Shown: piece by piece, positions 26,522 through 35,104 of the stretch
How positions within the stretch are numbered: the first letter of the stretch is position 1
How the letters are laid out: every line of letters starts with the position of its first letter
DNA from: DATFDN01 sp963767645
Lineage (GTDB): Bacteria > Pseudomonadota > Alphaproteobacteria > Acetobacterales > Acetobacteraceae
Direction: 5' to 3'
Assembly (NCBI GenBank): GCA_963767645.1
Contig: CAVYEW010000006.1
Location: 61,395 to 125,394 of the forward strand
DNA: 64,000 nt
Translations under genes and position numbers: made by a program
Notes under the pieces: model-generated
Database searches by the model: none
What the model saw: only the letters and a program-made list of their open reading frames with translations
What the model was told of the DNA's origin: nothing

Positions 26522-26751
26522 GGCTGCCTCCCTCTGTCGCGCCGCCGACGCAGGGCACCCCTGGATCAAAGTCTAAACAACGCGCTCCCGAGCCTTGCGG
26601 CCCCTGGCGCAATCGGGGGTGCTTCGGATGCCCTGGGTCCAACTAATACGCGGGCTCGCTCGCACCATAGAAGAAGCCGACCTCTCCGCCGACGGCCGGC
26701 ACACAATGCCACAGGTTTCATCCCCGGCGGGTCGGCCATTCCGATGTAGAA

Positions 26752-26781
26752 CTAATACCGGCCCGCCTAATACCGGCCCGC
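26752..26781. repeat. 15-bp tandem repeat, two units
   Basis: CTAATACCGGCCCGC occurs twice head to tail at 26752-26766 and 26767-26781 without mismatch. It is too short for a function call. Confidence 0.85.
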
Positions 26782-26809
26782 CTTGAAGCTGATCTGTTCC
26801 TTCCCGCCG

Positions 26810-26917
26810 TCATGCTCGCGCTTGTCGGGAGTATCCACGCCTCTGCGGCGGCACTTGAAGGCGTGGATGCCCGGCCGGAGCCTGTCCCCGGACTTGATCC
26901 GGGGGCCGGGTATGACA
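26810..26917. repeat. Imperfect intergenic palindrome (GTCATGC/GGGTATGAC type)
   Basis: The left arm GTCATGCTCGCGCTTGTCGG...TATCCACGCCT pairs with the right arm AGGCGTGGATGCCCGG...GGGTATGAC. This style of long palindrome, with CCGGACTTGATCCGGG inside, is a widespread intergenic repeat in Alphaproteobacteria. It may fold as RNA. Confidence 0.6.
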
Positions 26918-27091
26918 GGGTGGGCAACAGGTCACTTTCAACGCGGCCTGGTATAACTGCCGGATGCGGCCGCGGTGGTTGGCAATCAGCATCACCTGCA
27001 AATAGTTACCGTTGCCAGCCCAGCGGTGCTAGCTTGATACGCGCCCTCAGTAACTGAGGAGCGGGCCAACGAAGGCAAAGGGAGAGAACCA

Positions 27092-27559
27092 ATGCAACGA
27101 GCCCTGATGATCTCGGCGATGCTTGCCTTGTGCCTCACCACCAGAGCAGTGGCGGAGACCGAGGAGAATCCCGACGACTTCATGCAGATGCACAGGATCG
27201 AGATCGCTTTCCACCAAGCCGGAACAACCAAGAACCTCGACCTCATGCTGTCGCTGTTCGCAGACGACGCGACACTCACCGCTGGTGGAAAGACCTACAC
27301 CGGAAAGGACCAGATCAGAGGATATTGGCAAGCGGCCGGGACATTCCAGCCGCAGAACCCGTGGGTCGCCTACACGCCGGCATTCCGTATCAAATACAAC
27401 GTCCAAGACGACAGCGCGCATCTCTACTTCGAATGTCTCTACGTGGACAAGGTTGCGAACAGGATCGCCGCACACACCAACTCGGACGACACCTTGGTAC
27501 GCGTCAATGGCCGGTGGCTCATCAAGGACATGAAGGCCGCTGCGGTGCCAGAACTCTGA
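27092..27559 (+). CDS. Secreted NTF2-like (SnoaL-type) protein
   Basis: This gene encodes 155 residues with a signal peptide (MQRALMISAMLALCLTTRAVA, cut before ETEEN). The mature part is a cone-shaped NTF2-like domain: FHQAGTTKNLDLMLSLFADDATLT, GKDQIRGYW and VNGRWLIKDM. Such domains bind small ligands or catalyse simple rearrangements; the ligand is unknown. A clear ribosome site AAGGGAGAG precedes the ATG. It is less GC-rich than its neighbours. Confidence 0.82.
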   Translation: MQRALMISAMLALCLTTRAVAETEENPDDFMQMHRIEIAFHQAGTTKNLDLMLSLFADDATLTAGGKTYTGKDQIRGYWQAAGTFQPQNPWVAYTPAFRIKYNVQDDSAHLYFECLYVDKVANRIAAHTNSDDTLVRVNGRWLIKDMKAAAVPEL

Positions 27560-27576
27560 ACGGTATAGGTTGCGCA

Positions 27577-29010
27577 TTATCTCACCTGCGCCACCCGCAG
27601 CGTGTTGGTGGTGCCGGAATGCCCGAACGGCACGCCCGCGGCGACGACGATCTCCGAGCCGGGCTCGGCCAGACCCTCGGCCAAGGTGGTGCGGACAGCG
27701 CGGGTGACGGCCTCGGTCAGGGAATGCACCTCCTGGCTGATCACGGCGTGGACCCCCCAGACGGCAGCGAGCCGGCGCGCGGTCTCGCGCTGCGGCGTGT
27801 AGCCGATCACCGGGGCGTCGGGGCGTTCGCGGGCGACGCGCAGTGCGGTCGCGCCGGAGGCGGTATAGGCGACGATCGCGGCGGCGCCGATCGTGTGGCA
27901 GATCTGGCGCGCGGCAGCAGCGATCGCGTCAGCGGCGCTGTGCTCGGGGTCCGGGCGGCTGGCGTCGCACATGGCCCGCCAGCCTGTGTCCTGCTCCACC
28001 CGGGCGATGATGCGGTCCATCATGTTGACCGCCTCGTACGGGTACTGGCCGGCGGCGGTCTCCGCTGACAGCATCACCGCGTCGGCCCCGTCGAACACCG
28101 CGGTCGCGACGTCGGAGGCCTCGGCGCGCGTCGGCGCCGGGGCGGAGATCATGCTCTCCAGCATCTGCGTCGCCACCACGACCGGCCGGCCCAAGGTGCG
28201 GGCGGCGCGCACGATGCGCTTCTGCGCCAACGGCACCTCCTCGGGCGGCAGCTCCACGCCCAGATCGCCGCGCGCGACCATCACCGCGTCCGACAGGCGC
28301 ACGATCTCGTCCAGGTTGTCCAGCGCCTGCGGCTTCTCCAGCTTGGTCATCACCCAGGCCCGGCCCGCCACCAGGCGCTTCGCCTCGATCACATCCTCGG
28401 GGCGCTGGACGAAGGAGAGCCCGATATAGCTCGCCCCCTGGTCCAGCGCGAAGTCGAGGTCGGCGCGGTCCTTTTCGGTGAGGGCCGGGATCGGCAGCAC
28501 GACATCGGGCACGTTGACGCCCTTGCGGTCGGACAGGGCGCCGCCCACCAGCACCTCGGTCTCCAGCGCGTCCTCGCGCTTGCGCGCCACCCGCAGGCGC
28601 AGCTTGCCATCGTCAAGCAGCAGCATGGCCCCGACGCGCGCGGCCTCGATGATCTCCGGGTGCGGCAGGTTCACGCGGTTGGCGTTGCCCGGGGTCGGGT
28701 TGAGATCGAGCCGGAACCCCTTGCCGGCCTGAAGATGCGCGCGCCCGCCCCCGAACCGGCCGACGCGCAGCTTCGGTCCCTGCACGTCGGCCAGGACGCC
28801 GACCGGCCGGTCGAAACGGTCCTCCAGCGCGCGGATCATGGCGAAGCGCGCCGCATGGTCCTCGTGCGTGCCGTGGCTGAAATTCAGCCGGAACACGTCG
28901 GCGCCGGCCTCGAACAGCCGCGCCAGCACCTCGGGCGTGGACGAGGCCGGGCCGAGAGTGGCGATGATCTTGGTCCGGCGGCGGCGCCGGATTCGTGGAC
29001 GGACGGCCAT
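27577..29010 (-). CDS. pyk: Pyruvate kinase
   Basis: This enzyme of 477 residues converts phosphoenolpyruvate and ADP into pyruvate and ATP in glycolysis. The N-terminal TKIIATLGPAS and FRLNFSHGTHEDH, the catalytic MTKLEKPQALDN with the active-site lysine, the metal-binding MVARGDLGVELPPE and VVVATQMLESM are all present. The C-terminal regulatory domain is complete. It follows the glycerate kinase gene by ten bases on the same strand, so the two glycolysis-linked enzymes are probably one transcript. Confidence 0.97.
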   Translation of the reverse strand: MAVRPRIRRRRRTKIIATLGPASSTPEVLARLFEAGADVFRLNFSHGTHEDHAARFAMIRALEDRFDRPVGVLADVQGPKLRVGRFGGGRAHLQAGKGFRLDLNPTPGNANRVNLPHPEIIEAARVGAMLLLDDGKLRLRVARKREDALETEVLVGGALSDRKGVNVPDVVLPIPALTEKDRADLDFALDQGASYIGLSFVQRPEDVIEAKRLVAGRAWVMTKLEKPQALDNLDEIVRLSDAVMVARGDLGVELPPEEVPLAQKRIVRAARTLGRPVVVATQMLESMISAPAPTRAEASDVATAVFDGADAVMLSAETAAGQYPYEAVNMMDRIIARVEQDTGWRAMCDASRPDPEHSAADAIAAAARQICHTIGAAAIVAYTASGATALRVARERPDAPVIGYTPQRETARRLAAVWGVHAVISQEVHSLTEAVTRAVRTTLAEGLAEPGSEIVVAAGVPFGHSGTTNTLRVAQVR

Positions 29011-29020
29011 CGCGTTCCCC

Positions 29021-30295
29021 TCAGCCGATCAGGACGGCGCGCACATCGTTGACGTTGGTGAGGGTCGGCCCGGTGCGCACCAGGTCGCCCAACGCATCGA
29101 ACAGCGTGTAGCTGTCATGGGCATCAAGCACGGCGCGCGGGTCAATCCCCTGGGCGCGCGCACGTGCCAGCGTGTCCGGAGCCACGATCGCGCCGGCCGC
29201 ATCCTCCGTGCCGTCGATCCCGTCCGTGTCGCCGGCGATTGCCCAGATGCCGGGCGTATCCTGCAGCGCGACGGCGAGGCCCAGCAGGAACTCGGTGTTG
29301 CGCCCGCCGCGCCCGGCCGATCCCGCGCCGATCGTCACCGTCGTCTCGCCGCCCGAGAGCAGCACGGCGGGGGCGGGCAGGGGGGCGGCGTGCGCGCGCA
29401 CCGACCGCGCGATGCCCGCTATCAGCGTGCCGGCCTCGCGCGCCTCGCCTTCCAGCGCATCGCCCAGGATCAGCGGGGCGAGGCCAAGGTCGTGGGCGAT
29501 CTCGGCGGCGCGGGCCAAGGCCATCATCGGCGTGGCGATCAGGCGGAAGCTTGCGTGCGGCAGGCTGCCGGGCTTGGGCGTCTCCTCCGCGCCCGCCGCC
29601 AGATGGGCCTCGACTGCGGGGGGCGGCGTGATCCGGTAGCGCGCGAGCAGCGCGCGCGCCTCGGCGAAGGTCGTGGGATCGGGCACGGTCGGACCCGAGG
29701 CGATCACCGCCGGATCATCGCCCGGCACGTCGCTGATCGCCAAGGTCACGACAGGCGCCGGAGCAGCTGCGGCGGCCAGGCGCCCGCCCTTGATGGCGGA
29801 AAGGTGCTTGCGCACGGCGTTCATCTCCCCGATCGTCGCGCCGCAGGCGAGCAGGGCGCGGTTCACCGCCTGCTTGTCGGCGAGGGTCAGGCCGGGCGCC
29901 GGCAAAGCCAGCAGCGCCGAACCGCCGCCCGAGATCAGCGCCAGGACCAGGTCATCCGGCCCGAGCCCGCGCACAAGCTCCAGCAGGCGCCGCGCGCCGC
30001 GCTCGCTGTTGGCGTCGGGCACCGGATGGGCCGCCTCGATCACCTCGATCCGTGCGGTCGGGACGGCGTGGCCGTAGCGGGTGACGACCGTGCCCTCCAG
30101 CGCCACGTCGGGCCAGGCCGCTTCCAGCGCGGCGGCCATCAGCGCCGCCGACTTGCCGCCGCCCACCACGACGCAGCGGCCGCGCGGCTTGGCCGGAAGA
30201 TGGGCGGCCAGCATCCGGCGCGGGTCGGCGGCGGCCACGGCACCATCGAAGATCGCCCTCAGCGCCGTCCGCGCCCGCGCGTCATCCCATACCAT
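29021..30295 (-). CDS. Glycerate 2-kinase (MOFRL / TtuD family)
   Basis: This protein has 424 residues from the ATG at 30293-30295. It belongs to the DUF4147-MOFRL glycerate kinases, formerly called hydroxypyruvate reductase TtuD. Markers are VVVGGGKSAALMAAALE, LISGGGSALLALPAPGLTL, the ISDVPGDDPAVIASGP block, and the C-terminal LSGGETTVTI plus GGRNTEFLLGLA. It makes 2-phosphoglycerate from glycerate, which enters glycolysis just above pyruvate kinase, the next gene. Open upstream codons to 30706 are the shadow of the DUF1244 gene. Confidence 0.92.
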   Translation of the reverse strand: MVWDDARARTALRAIFDGAVAAADPRRMLAAHLPAKPRGRCVVVGGGKSAALMAAALEAAWPDVALEGTVVTRYGHAVPTARIEVIEAAHPVPDANSERGARRLLELVRGLGPDDLVLALISGGGSALLALPAPGLTLADKQAVNRALLACGATIGEMNAVRKHLSAIKGGRLAAAAAPAPVVTLAISDVPGDDPAVIASGPTVPDPTTFAEARALLARYRITPPPAVEAHLAAGAEETPKPGSLPHASFRLIATPMMALARAAEIAHDLGLAPLILGDALEGEAREAGTLIAGIARSVRAHAAPLPAPAVLLSGGETTVTIGAGSAGRGGRNTEFLLGLAVALQDTPGIWAIAGDTDGIDGTEDAAGAIVAPDTLARARAQGIDPRAVLDAHDSYTLFDALGDLVRTGPTLTNVNDVRAVLIG

Positions 30296-30397
30296 GCCAG
30301 CCCTCCCCTGCGCGCCCCCCTGCGCGCCGGACGGGGAGTATGGCGAACCCCGCCGAGAGGCGCCATCTTGGGTAGCGCGCGAGGATAGGAGCAAGCC

Positions 30398-30709
30398 ATG
30401 CCCGCACCCGATTTCGACGCCGCCACCCGCACCGAGCTCGAGGCTGCCGCCTTCCGCCGATTGGTCGAGCATCTGCGCGAGCGGAGCGACGTGCAGAATA
30501 TCGACCTGATGAACCTGGCCGGGTTCTGCCGCAACTGCCTCAGCCGATGGTACCGCGAGGCAGCCGAGACGCGGGGCATTCCGCTCGCCGATCCCGACGC
30601 GCGCGAGATCGTCTACGGAATGCCCTACAAGGAGTGGCAGGCGCAGCACCAGAAGCAAGCCAGCGCGGAGCAGAAGGCGGCATTCGCGAAGGCTAATCCG
30701 GGACACTGA
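30398..30709 (+). CDS. DUF1244 domain protein
   Basis: This small protein has 103 residues. The DUF1244 core RLVEHLRERSDVQNIDLMNL, followed by AGFCRNCLSRWY with a CxxC pair and YGMPYKEWQAQHQ, is well conserved in Proteobacteria. The function is not known. AGGAG ends a few bases before the ATG. It diverges from the glycerate kinase gene and is followed 66 bases later by gapR. Confidence 0.9.
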   Translation: MPAPDFDAATRTELEAAAFRRLVEHLRERSDVQNIDLMNLAGFCRNCLSRWYREAAETRGIPLADPDAREIVYGMPYKEWQAQHQKQASAEQKAAFAKANPGH

Positions 30710-30775
30710 TCTTTCGTTGACCCAGCCCGAGTCGCCCCGCTATCCACCGCGGTCTTGCTGGCAGGGAGACGACGG

Positions 30776-31045
30776 ATGGCGCTGGATTCGGTCGGCAACA
30801 CCGAGCCCCAAACCGGCGGCATCGCCGGTGATCGGCTGCGTTCGATCGTCGAGCGGATCGAGCGGCTCGAGGAGGAACGGAAGGCGCTCGCCGGCGACAT
30901 CAAGGACATCTTCAGCGAGGCCAAATCGGCCGGGTTCGACGTGAAGGTGCTGCGCCAGCTGATCCGCGTGCGCAAGCAGGAGCCTGCGGAAGTCGAGGAA
31001 CAGGAGACGCTGCTCGACGTCTATCGCCGCGCGATCGGGATGTAG
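30776..31045 (+). CDS. gapR: GapR family DNA-binding protein (DUF2312)
   Basis: This gene encodes 89 residues from the ATG at 30776, with a GGGAG site just upstream. GapR binds overtwisted AT-rich DNA and guides topoisomerases in Alphaproteobacteria. The core is plain: AGDRLRSIVERIERLEEERK, LAGDIKDIFSEAKSAGFDVK, VLRQLIRVRKQE. The family is a strong marker for Alphaproteobacteria. Confidence 0.95.
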   Translation: MALDSVGNTEPQTGGIAGDRLRSIVERIERLEEERKALAGDIKDIFSEAKSAGFDVKVLRQLIRVRKQEPAEVEEQETLLDVYRRAIGM

Positions 31046-31054
31046 TTGCGCTTG

Positions 31055-31153
31055 CCCTCACCCCGGCCCTCTCCCAGAGGGAGAGGGGGCGCTGTACGCA
31101 CGGTCCTTGCCAACCACGCCCCCTCTCCCTCTGGGAGAGGGTCGGGGTGAGGG
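31055..31153. repeat. Composite palindromic repeat, copy 1 (terminator-like)
   Basis: A left arm CCCTCACCCCGGCCCTCTCC... is answered by its near-perfect complement ...GGTCGGGGTGAGGG about 60 bases later; each arm also contains a small hairpin CTCCCagaGGGAG. It lies between the convergent gapR and acyl-CoA synthetase genes, so it can serve as a two-way transcription stop. The same element in opposite orientation is at 36967-37068: the spacers share AAGGACCG/CGGTCCTT. Confidence 0.85.
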
Positions 31154-31166
31154 CGGAGTTGCACGC

Positions 31167-32807
31167 TCACTCGATCGCACTCGCCGACTTCGCGATCTCG
31201 CGGAGAGCGAACTTCTGGATCTTCCCGGTCGAGGTCTTCGGCAGTTCCTGAAATACGAATCTCTTCGGCACCTTGAACCCCGCCAGATGCTCGCGGCAGA
31301 AGGCGCGCAGCTCCTCGGCACCGATGTTGGCGCCGGGGCGCAATTCGATGAAGGCGCAGGGGCTCTCGCCCCATCGCTCGTCCGGCTGGGCGACCACCGC
31401 CGCGTCCAGCACCGCCGGGTGGCGATACAGCGTGTCCTCAACCTCGATCGAGGAGATGTTCTCGCCGCCCGAGATGATGACGTCTTTGGAGCGATCGCGG
31501 ATCTTCACGTAGCCGTCCGGCTGCGTCACCGCGAGATCGCCGGTGTGGAACCACTCGCCCGCGAACGCCGCCTCGGTCGCGGTCTGGTTCTTCAGGTAGC
31601 CCTTCATGGTGATGTTGCCGCGGAACATGATCTCGCCCATGGTCTCGCCGTCACGCGGGACCGGCTGCATGGTCTCCGGGTCCAGCACCGTCATCGCTTC
31701 TTGCATCGGCACCCGCACGCCCTGACGGCCGTTGCGTTCGGCGCGGGCCGGCAGGGGCATCCCGGCCCATTCCGGCTGCTTGGCGCAGACCGAGGCGGGG
31801 CCGTAGGTTTCCGTCAGGCCGTAGACATGGGTTATGTCGATGCCGACACGTTCTGCGCCTTCGATGATCGCCGCCGGCGGCGCGGCGCCGGCGACCTGGC
31901 CAGCGATGGAATGGTGAACGCCCGCGCGCATCTCGGAGGGCGCGTTGATGATGGTGGAATAGACGATCGGCGCGCCGCACAGATGCGTGACCTTGTGTTC
32001 CTTGAAGGCGTCCCAGATCGCCTGCGCTTCCACCTTGCGCAGGCAGACATTGGTGCCGGCACGCTCGGCGACCGACCACGGGAAGCACCAGCCGTTGCAA
32101 TGGAACATCGGCAGCGTCCAGAGATAGATCGGATGCTGCGGCATGTTCCAGTTGATGATGTTGCTCAGCGCATTCAGATAAGCGCCCCGGTAGTGATACA
32201 CGACGCCCTTCGGGTCGCCTGTCGTCCCAGATGTGTAGTTGAGCGAGATAGCATCCCACTCGTCCGGCGGGTTCTCCCAGGCATAGTTCGGATCGCCCGC
32301 CTCCAGCAGCGCCTCGTACGTGGTCTCGCCCAGCAGTGCGCCCCCCGGCGCGGCGGGGTCGTCGACGTCGATGACCAGCGGTTTCTCGTCCAGCGTCGCC
32401 AAGGCGCGCACAGCCGTGGAGGAGAACTCGCGGTCGGTGATCAGCGCGCGCGCTCCGCCGTGGCGCAGCATGAAGGCGATCGTCTCCGGATCGAGCCGCG
32501 TGTTCAGCGTGTTGAGCACCGCGCCCAGCATCGGGATGGCGAAATGCGCCTCGACCATGGCCGGGGTATTGGGCAGCAGCGCGGCAACCGTGTCTCCGCG
32601 GCCGATCCCCCGCCGCGCCAGCGCGGACGCCAGACGGCGGCAGCGCGCGTAGGTCTCCGCCCAGGTGAAGCGCAATTCGCCGTGGATGACCGAGACCCGT
32701 CCGGGGTAGATCGCGGCAGCGCGTTCGAGGAAAGTGACCGGGTTCAGCGGGGTATAGTTGGCCACGTTCTTGTCAAGCCCACTGAGATAGGCCGGGTTTC
32801 CGTGCAT
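31167..32807 (-). CDS. Acyl-CoA synthetase (AMP-forming)
   Basis: This protein of 546 residues belongs to the ANL superfamily and activates a carboxylic acid through an acyl-adenylate. Motifs are the P-loop YTSGTTGDPKGVVYHY, GLTETYGPASV, GEWFHTGDLAV and the hinge RDRSKDVIISGGENIS, plus the C-terminal catalytic lysine in PKTSTGKIQKFALRE. It resembles medium-chain and methylmercaptopropionate-type ligases, but the acid is not certain. It lies downstream of the liv operon and the duplicated coiled-coil genes on the same strand. Confidence 0.92.
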   Translation of the reverse strand: MHGNPAYLSGLDKNVANYTPLNPVTFLERAAAIYPGRVSVIHGELRFTWAETYARCRRLASALARRGIGRGDTVAALLPNTPAMVEAHFAIPMLGAVLNTLNTRLDPETIAFMLRHGGARALITDREFSSTAVRALATLDEKPLVIDVDDPAAPGGALLGETTYEALLEAGDPNYAWENPPDEWDAISLNYTSGTTGDPKGVVYHYRGAYLNALSNIINWNMPQHPIYLWTLPMFHCNGWCFPWSVAERAGTNVCLRKVEAQAIWDAFKEHKVTHLCGAPIVYSTIINAPSEMRAGVHHSIAGQVAGAAPPAAIIEGAERVGIDITHVYGLTETYGPASVCAKQPEWAGMPLPARAERNGRQGVRVPMQEAMTVLDPETMQPVPRDGETMGEIMFRGNITMKGYLKNQTATEAAFAGEWFHTGDLAVTQPDGYVKIRDRSKDVIISGGENISSIEVEDTLYRHPAVLDAAVVAQPDERWGESPCAFIELRPGANIGAEELRAFCREHLAGFKVPKRFVFQELPKTSTGKIQKFALREIAKSASAIE

Positions 32808-32872
32808 GGGCGCCTCCTGGTCGGCGCCAGAGTAGGCAACACGGCGACGATGCGGAATAGGGCGGCAGCGTC

Positions 32873-33196
32873 TCAGGCCGCGGGCGGCAGATCGAGGTGC
32901 TGCTCAATGCGGCGAACCCGCGCGTCCAGCTCGCTGATCAGGATGCCGTGGCCGAGCACCGAGGCGTGGTATGACGTGACCAACTCCCGCAGCGAGCTCA
33001 CCTGCCCAGTCAGGTCGCCGAGCCTGCGGCCATGCTCGGCCAGGGTCAGGGTGTGCTCGTTCAGGACGCGGGTGTGCTGGTTCACCACGCCCTTGATCTC
33101 CTGAATGTCCGTCCTCATGGCCTGCTGGCCTTCCAGCACGCCGGACAGCATGGCGATCACAGACCCCAGATCGGCGCCATTGCCGCTGCCTGACAC
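32873..33196 (-). CDS. Small coiled-coil protein, duplicate copy 1
   Basis: This gene encodes 107 residues from the GTG at 33194-33196; AGGAGG ends seven bases upstream, which decides the start over the GTG at 33202. The protein is heptad-rich (MLSGVLEGQQAMRTDIQEIK, LAEHGRRLGDLTGQVSSL, LDARVRRIEQHLDL) and has no membrane segment. It should form a cytoplasmic coiled-coil oligomer. The adjacent gene at 33265-33669 is a close paralogue with the same upstream sequence. Function unknown. Confidence 0.72.
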   Translation of the reverse strand: MSGSGNGADLGSVIAMLSGVLEGQQAMRTDIQEIKGVVNQHTRVLNEHTLTLAEHGRRLGDLTGQVSSLRELVTSYHASVLGHGILISELDARVRRIEQHLDLPPAA

Positions 33197-33264
33197 GGGC
33201 ACACCTCCTGTCGCATGCGGCCACTATGGTCGGTATCGCTGAACGCTTCGTCAACGGGCGGCGC

Positions 33265-33669
33265 TCAGGCCGCAGGGGGCAGGTTCAAATGCTGCTCAAG
33301 GCGACGGACCCGCGCGTCCAACTCGCTGATCAGGATGCCGTGGCCGAGGACCGAGGCATGGTAGGACGTGACCGCCTCGCGCAGCGATGTGACTTGGCCG
33401 GTCATGTCGTTGAGCCTGCGGCCGTGCTCGGCCAGGGTCAGGGTGTGCTGGTTGACCACGCCCTTGATCTCCTGGATATCGGCCCGCATCGACTGCATAT
33501 CGGACCGCATCACCTGCATGTCGGCCCGCATCGACTGCTGGCCTTCCAGCACGCCCGACAGCATCGCGATCACGGACCCCAGATATCGGCTCCGTTGCCA
33601 CTCCCTGACATGAGCACGGCTCCCATTGCGTGCCGCCAATATGGTCGGCCTCCCTGAACGCCTCGTCAA
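33265..33669 (-). CDS. Small coiled-coil protein, duplicate copy 2 (5' frameshift likely)
   Basis: This is a paralogue of the gene at 32873. From LGSVIAMLSGVLEGQQ onward it is nearly identical, but it gains two heptads (ADMQVMR SDMQSMR, from a 21-bp tandem repeat near 33480-33538) and lacks one (RVLNEHT). The first 47 residues of the open frame are unlike copy 1. In another frame an ATG at 33609-33611 reads MSGSGNGAD as in copy 1, and two extra bases (GATATCTGG for GATCTGG, near 33583-33590) shift it. The native start is therefore probably 33611. Whether it is still made is unclear. Confidence 0.6.
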   Translation of the reverse strand: MTRRSGRPTILAARNGSRAHVREWQRSRYLGSVIAMLSGVLEGQQSMRADMQVMRSDMQSMRADIQEIKGVVNQHTLTLAEHGRRLNDMTGQVTSLREAVTSYHASVLGHGILISELDARVRRLEQHLNLPPAA

Positions 33670-33678
33670 CCGTCGCTG

Positions 33679-34389
33679 TTACGCCAGACCGAAATAGGCC
33701 CGGTGCAGCGCGTCGTCGGCGTGCAGCGCCTCGACGCTGCCCTCGAAGCGGATGCGCCCGCCTTCCATGGTGAAAACCCGGTCGGCGAGGTCGAGGAAGG
33801 CGACATTCTGCTCGGCGATCAGCATCGCCAGCCCTTCGCCCCGGAAGCGGCCCAGCACCTCGATCACCTGCTGCACGAAGAGCGGCGACAGCCCGGAAGA
33901 GGGCTCGTCCATCACCAGCACCTTCGGCCCCGAGGCGAGCGCCTTGGCAATGCCCAGCATCTTGCGCTGCCCGCCGGAAAGACTGCCGGCCAGCCCCCGC
34001 TTGCGCGCAGCGAGATCGGGGAACACCGCGTAGAGCTCCGCCAGACGGCGCGAGAGCGTCGCGCGCTCGGCGAACTGGCCGCCGATGCGTAAGTTCTCGT
34101 CGATGGTGAGGCCGGGGAACACGCCGAGCTCCGACATGTACGCCATGCCGCGGCGGACCCGGCGGTCGGTGCGCAGCGTGGTCACATCGGCATCGGCCAT
34201 TTGCACTTGGCCGCGCCACGCCGGCACCAAGCCGACGATGACCTTCAGCAGCGTCGTCTTGCCCGCGCCGTTTGCGCCCAGAAGCACCACGCTCTCGCCC
34301 GGCCGCACGTCGATCCCGACTCCCCACAGGACCTGCACCTGCCCGTATCCGGCCTCGATACCGCGCACCCCGAGCAGCGGTTCAGCCAT
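33679..34389 (-). CDS. livF: Branched-chain amino-acid ABC transporter ATPase LivF (second system)
   Basis: This is a 236-residue ATPase with Walker A GANGAGKTT, signature LSGGQRKMLGIAKA, Walker B VLVMDEPSSGLSP and H-loop IAEQNVAF. Its start overlaps livG by eight bases. It closes the livKHMGF operon of 33679-38329, a complete high-affinity importer for branched-chain or related amino acids. It is clearly distinct from the LivF at 7342 rather than a recent copy. Confidence 0.94.
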   Translation of the reverse strand: MAEPLLGVRGIEAGYGQVQVLWGVGIDVRPGESVVLLGANGAGKTTLLKVIVGLVPAWRGQVQMADADVTTLRTDRRVRRGMAYMSELGVFPGLTIDENLRIGGQFAERATLSRRLAELYAVFPDLAARKRGLAGSLSGGQRKMLGIAKALASGPKVLVMDEPSSGLSPLFVQQVIEVLGRFRGEGLAMLIAEQNVAFLDLADRVFTMEGGRIRFEGSVEALHADDALHRAYFGLA

Positions 34390-35104
34390 GTCCGCCGCCC
34401 AGGAACACGCGGATCACCTCGGGCTCCTTGGTCGCGGCCGCAAGCGTGCCGCCGAAGAACTCCTTGCCCGCGGCCATCACGACAACACGGTCGGTCACGC
34501 GGTCGATGAAGCCCATCAGGTGCTCCACCACGAGCAGGGCCATGCCCTGGCCGGCGAGCGCGCGCAGGCGATCGGCCATGCGGCCCAGCTCGGCCGGATT
34601 GAGGCCCGCGGCCAGCTCATCGACCAGCAGCAGCCGCGGCGACGTGGCGAGCGCGCGGGCAAGATCAAGCGTCTTCTGCTGCGCGCTGTTGAGCTCGCCC
34701 GCTTGCTTGTCAGCGAAGCGGTCGAGATCGAGCGCGGCGAGCAGATCGTCGAGGTCAGGCGGATCGCCGCGATTGCCATAGGCGGCGGCGATCTCGACAT
34801 TCTCGCGCACCGTCAGCGACAGGAACGGCTTCGGCGACTGGAAGGTGCGGTTGATCCCCTGTCGCGCCAGACGATGCGCCGAGGTGCCGCCGATCGAGCG
34901 TCCCTGATACAGCACGCGCCCGCCATCCGGCGGGTAGAGGCCCGAGATCACGTTGATGCAGGTGGTCTTGCCCGAGCCGTTCGGCCCGACCAGCCCCAGC
35001 ACCTCGCCCGCGCGCAGGTGAAAGCTCACCGCATCCAGCGCGCGGAAGCCGCCGAACCGCTTGACGACATTTTCGACCGACAGGAGCGGCGGTTCAGGGG
35101 ACAC
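34382..35104 (-). CDS. livG: Branched-chain amino-acid ABC transporter ATPase LivG (second system)
   Basis: This is a 240-residue ATPase with Walker A GPNGSGKTT and the LivG mark NRTFQSPKPF. The usual signature LSGGQ is replaced by LNSAQQKTLDLARAL, and Walker B reads LLLVDELAAGLNP without the usual Pro. The H-loop VVEHLMGF is kept. The altered signature suggests an asymmetric ATPase pair in which LivF supplies the canonical signature; this is inference. The start overlaps livM by 11 bases. Confidence 0.92.
   Translation of the reverse strand: MSPEPPLLSVENVVKRFGGFRALDAVSFHLRAGEVLGLVGPNGSGKTTCINVISGLYPPDGGRVLYQGRSIGGTSAHRLARQGINRTFQSPKPFLSLTVRENVEIAAAYGNRGDPPDLDDLLAALDLDRFADKQAGELNSAQQKTLDLARALATSPRLLLVDELAAGLNPAELGRMADRLRALAGQGMALLVVEHLMGFIDRVTDRVVVMAAGKEFFGGTLAAATKEPEVIRVFLGGGHG

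Larger units (their letters stand above)
26522..27091. other. Intergenic region with repeats
   Basis: There are 570 bases without a convincing gene between the IS110-type transposase and the NTF2-like gene. They hold the transposase upstream flank, a 15-bp tandem repeat (26752-26781) and an imperfect long palindrome (26810-26917). The site AAGGGAGAG at 27076-27084 belongs to the next gene. Confidence 0.7.

Noticed and set aside
25274..26749. 492-codon plus-strand frame
   Set aside because: Antisense of the IS110-type transposase.
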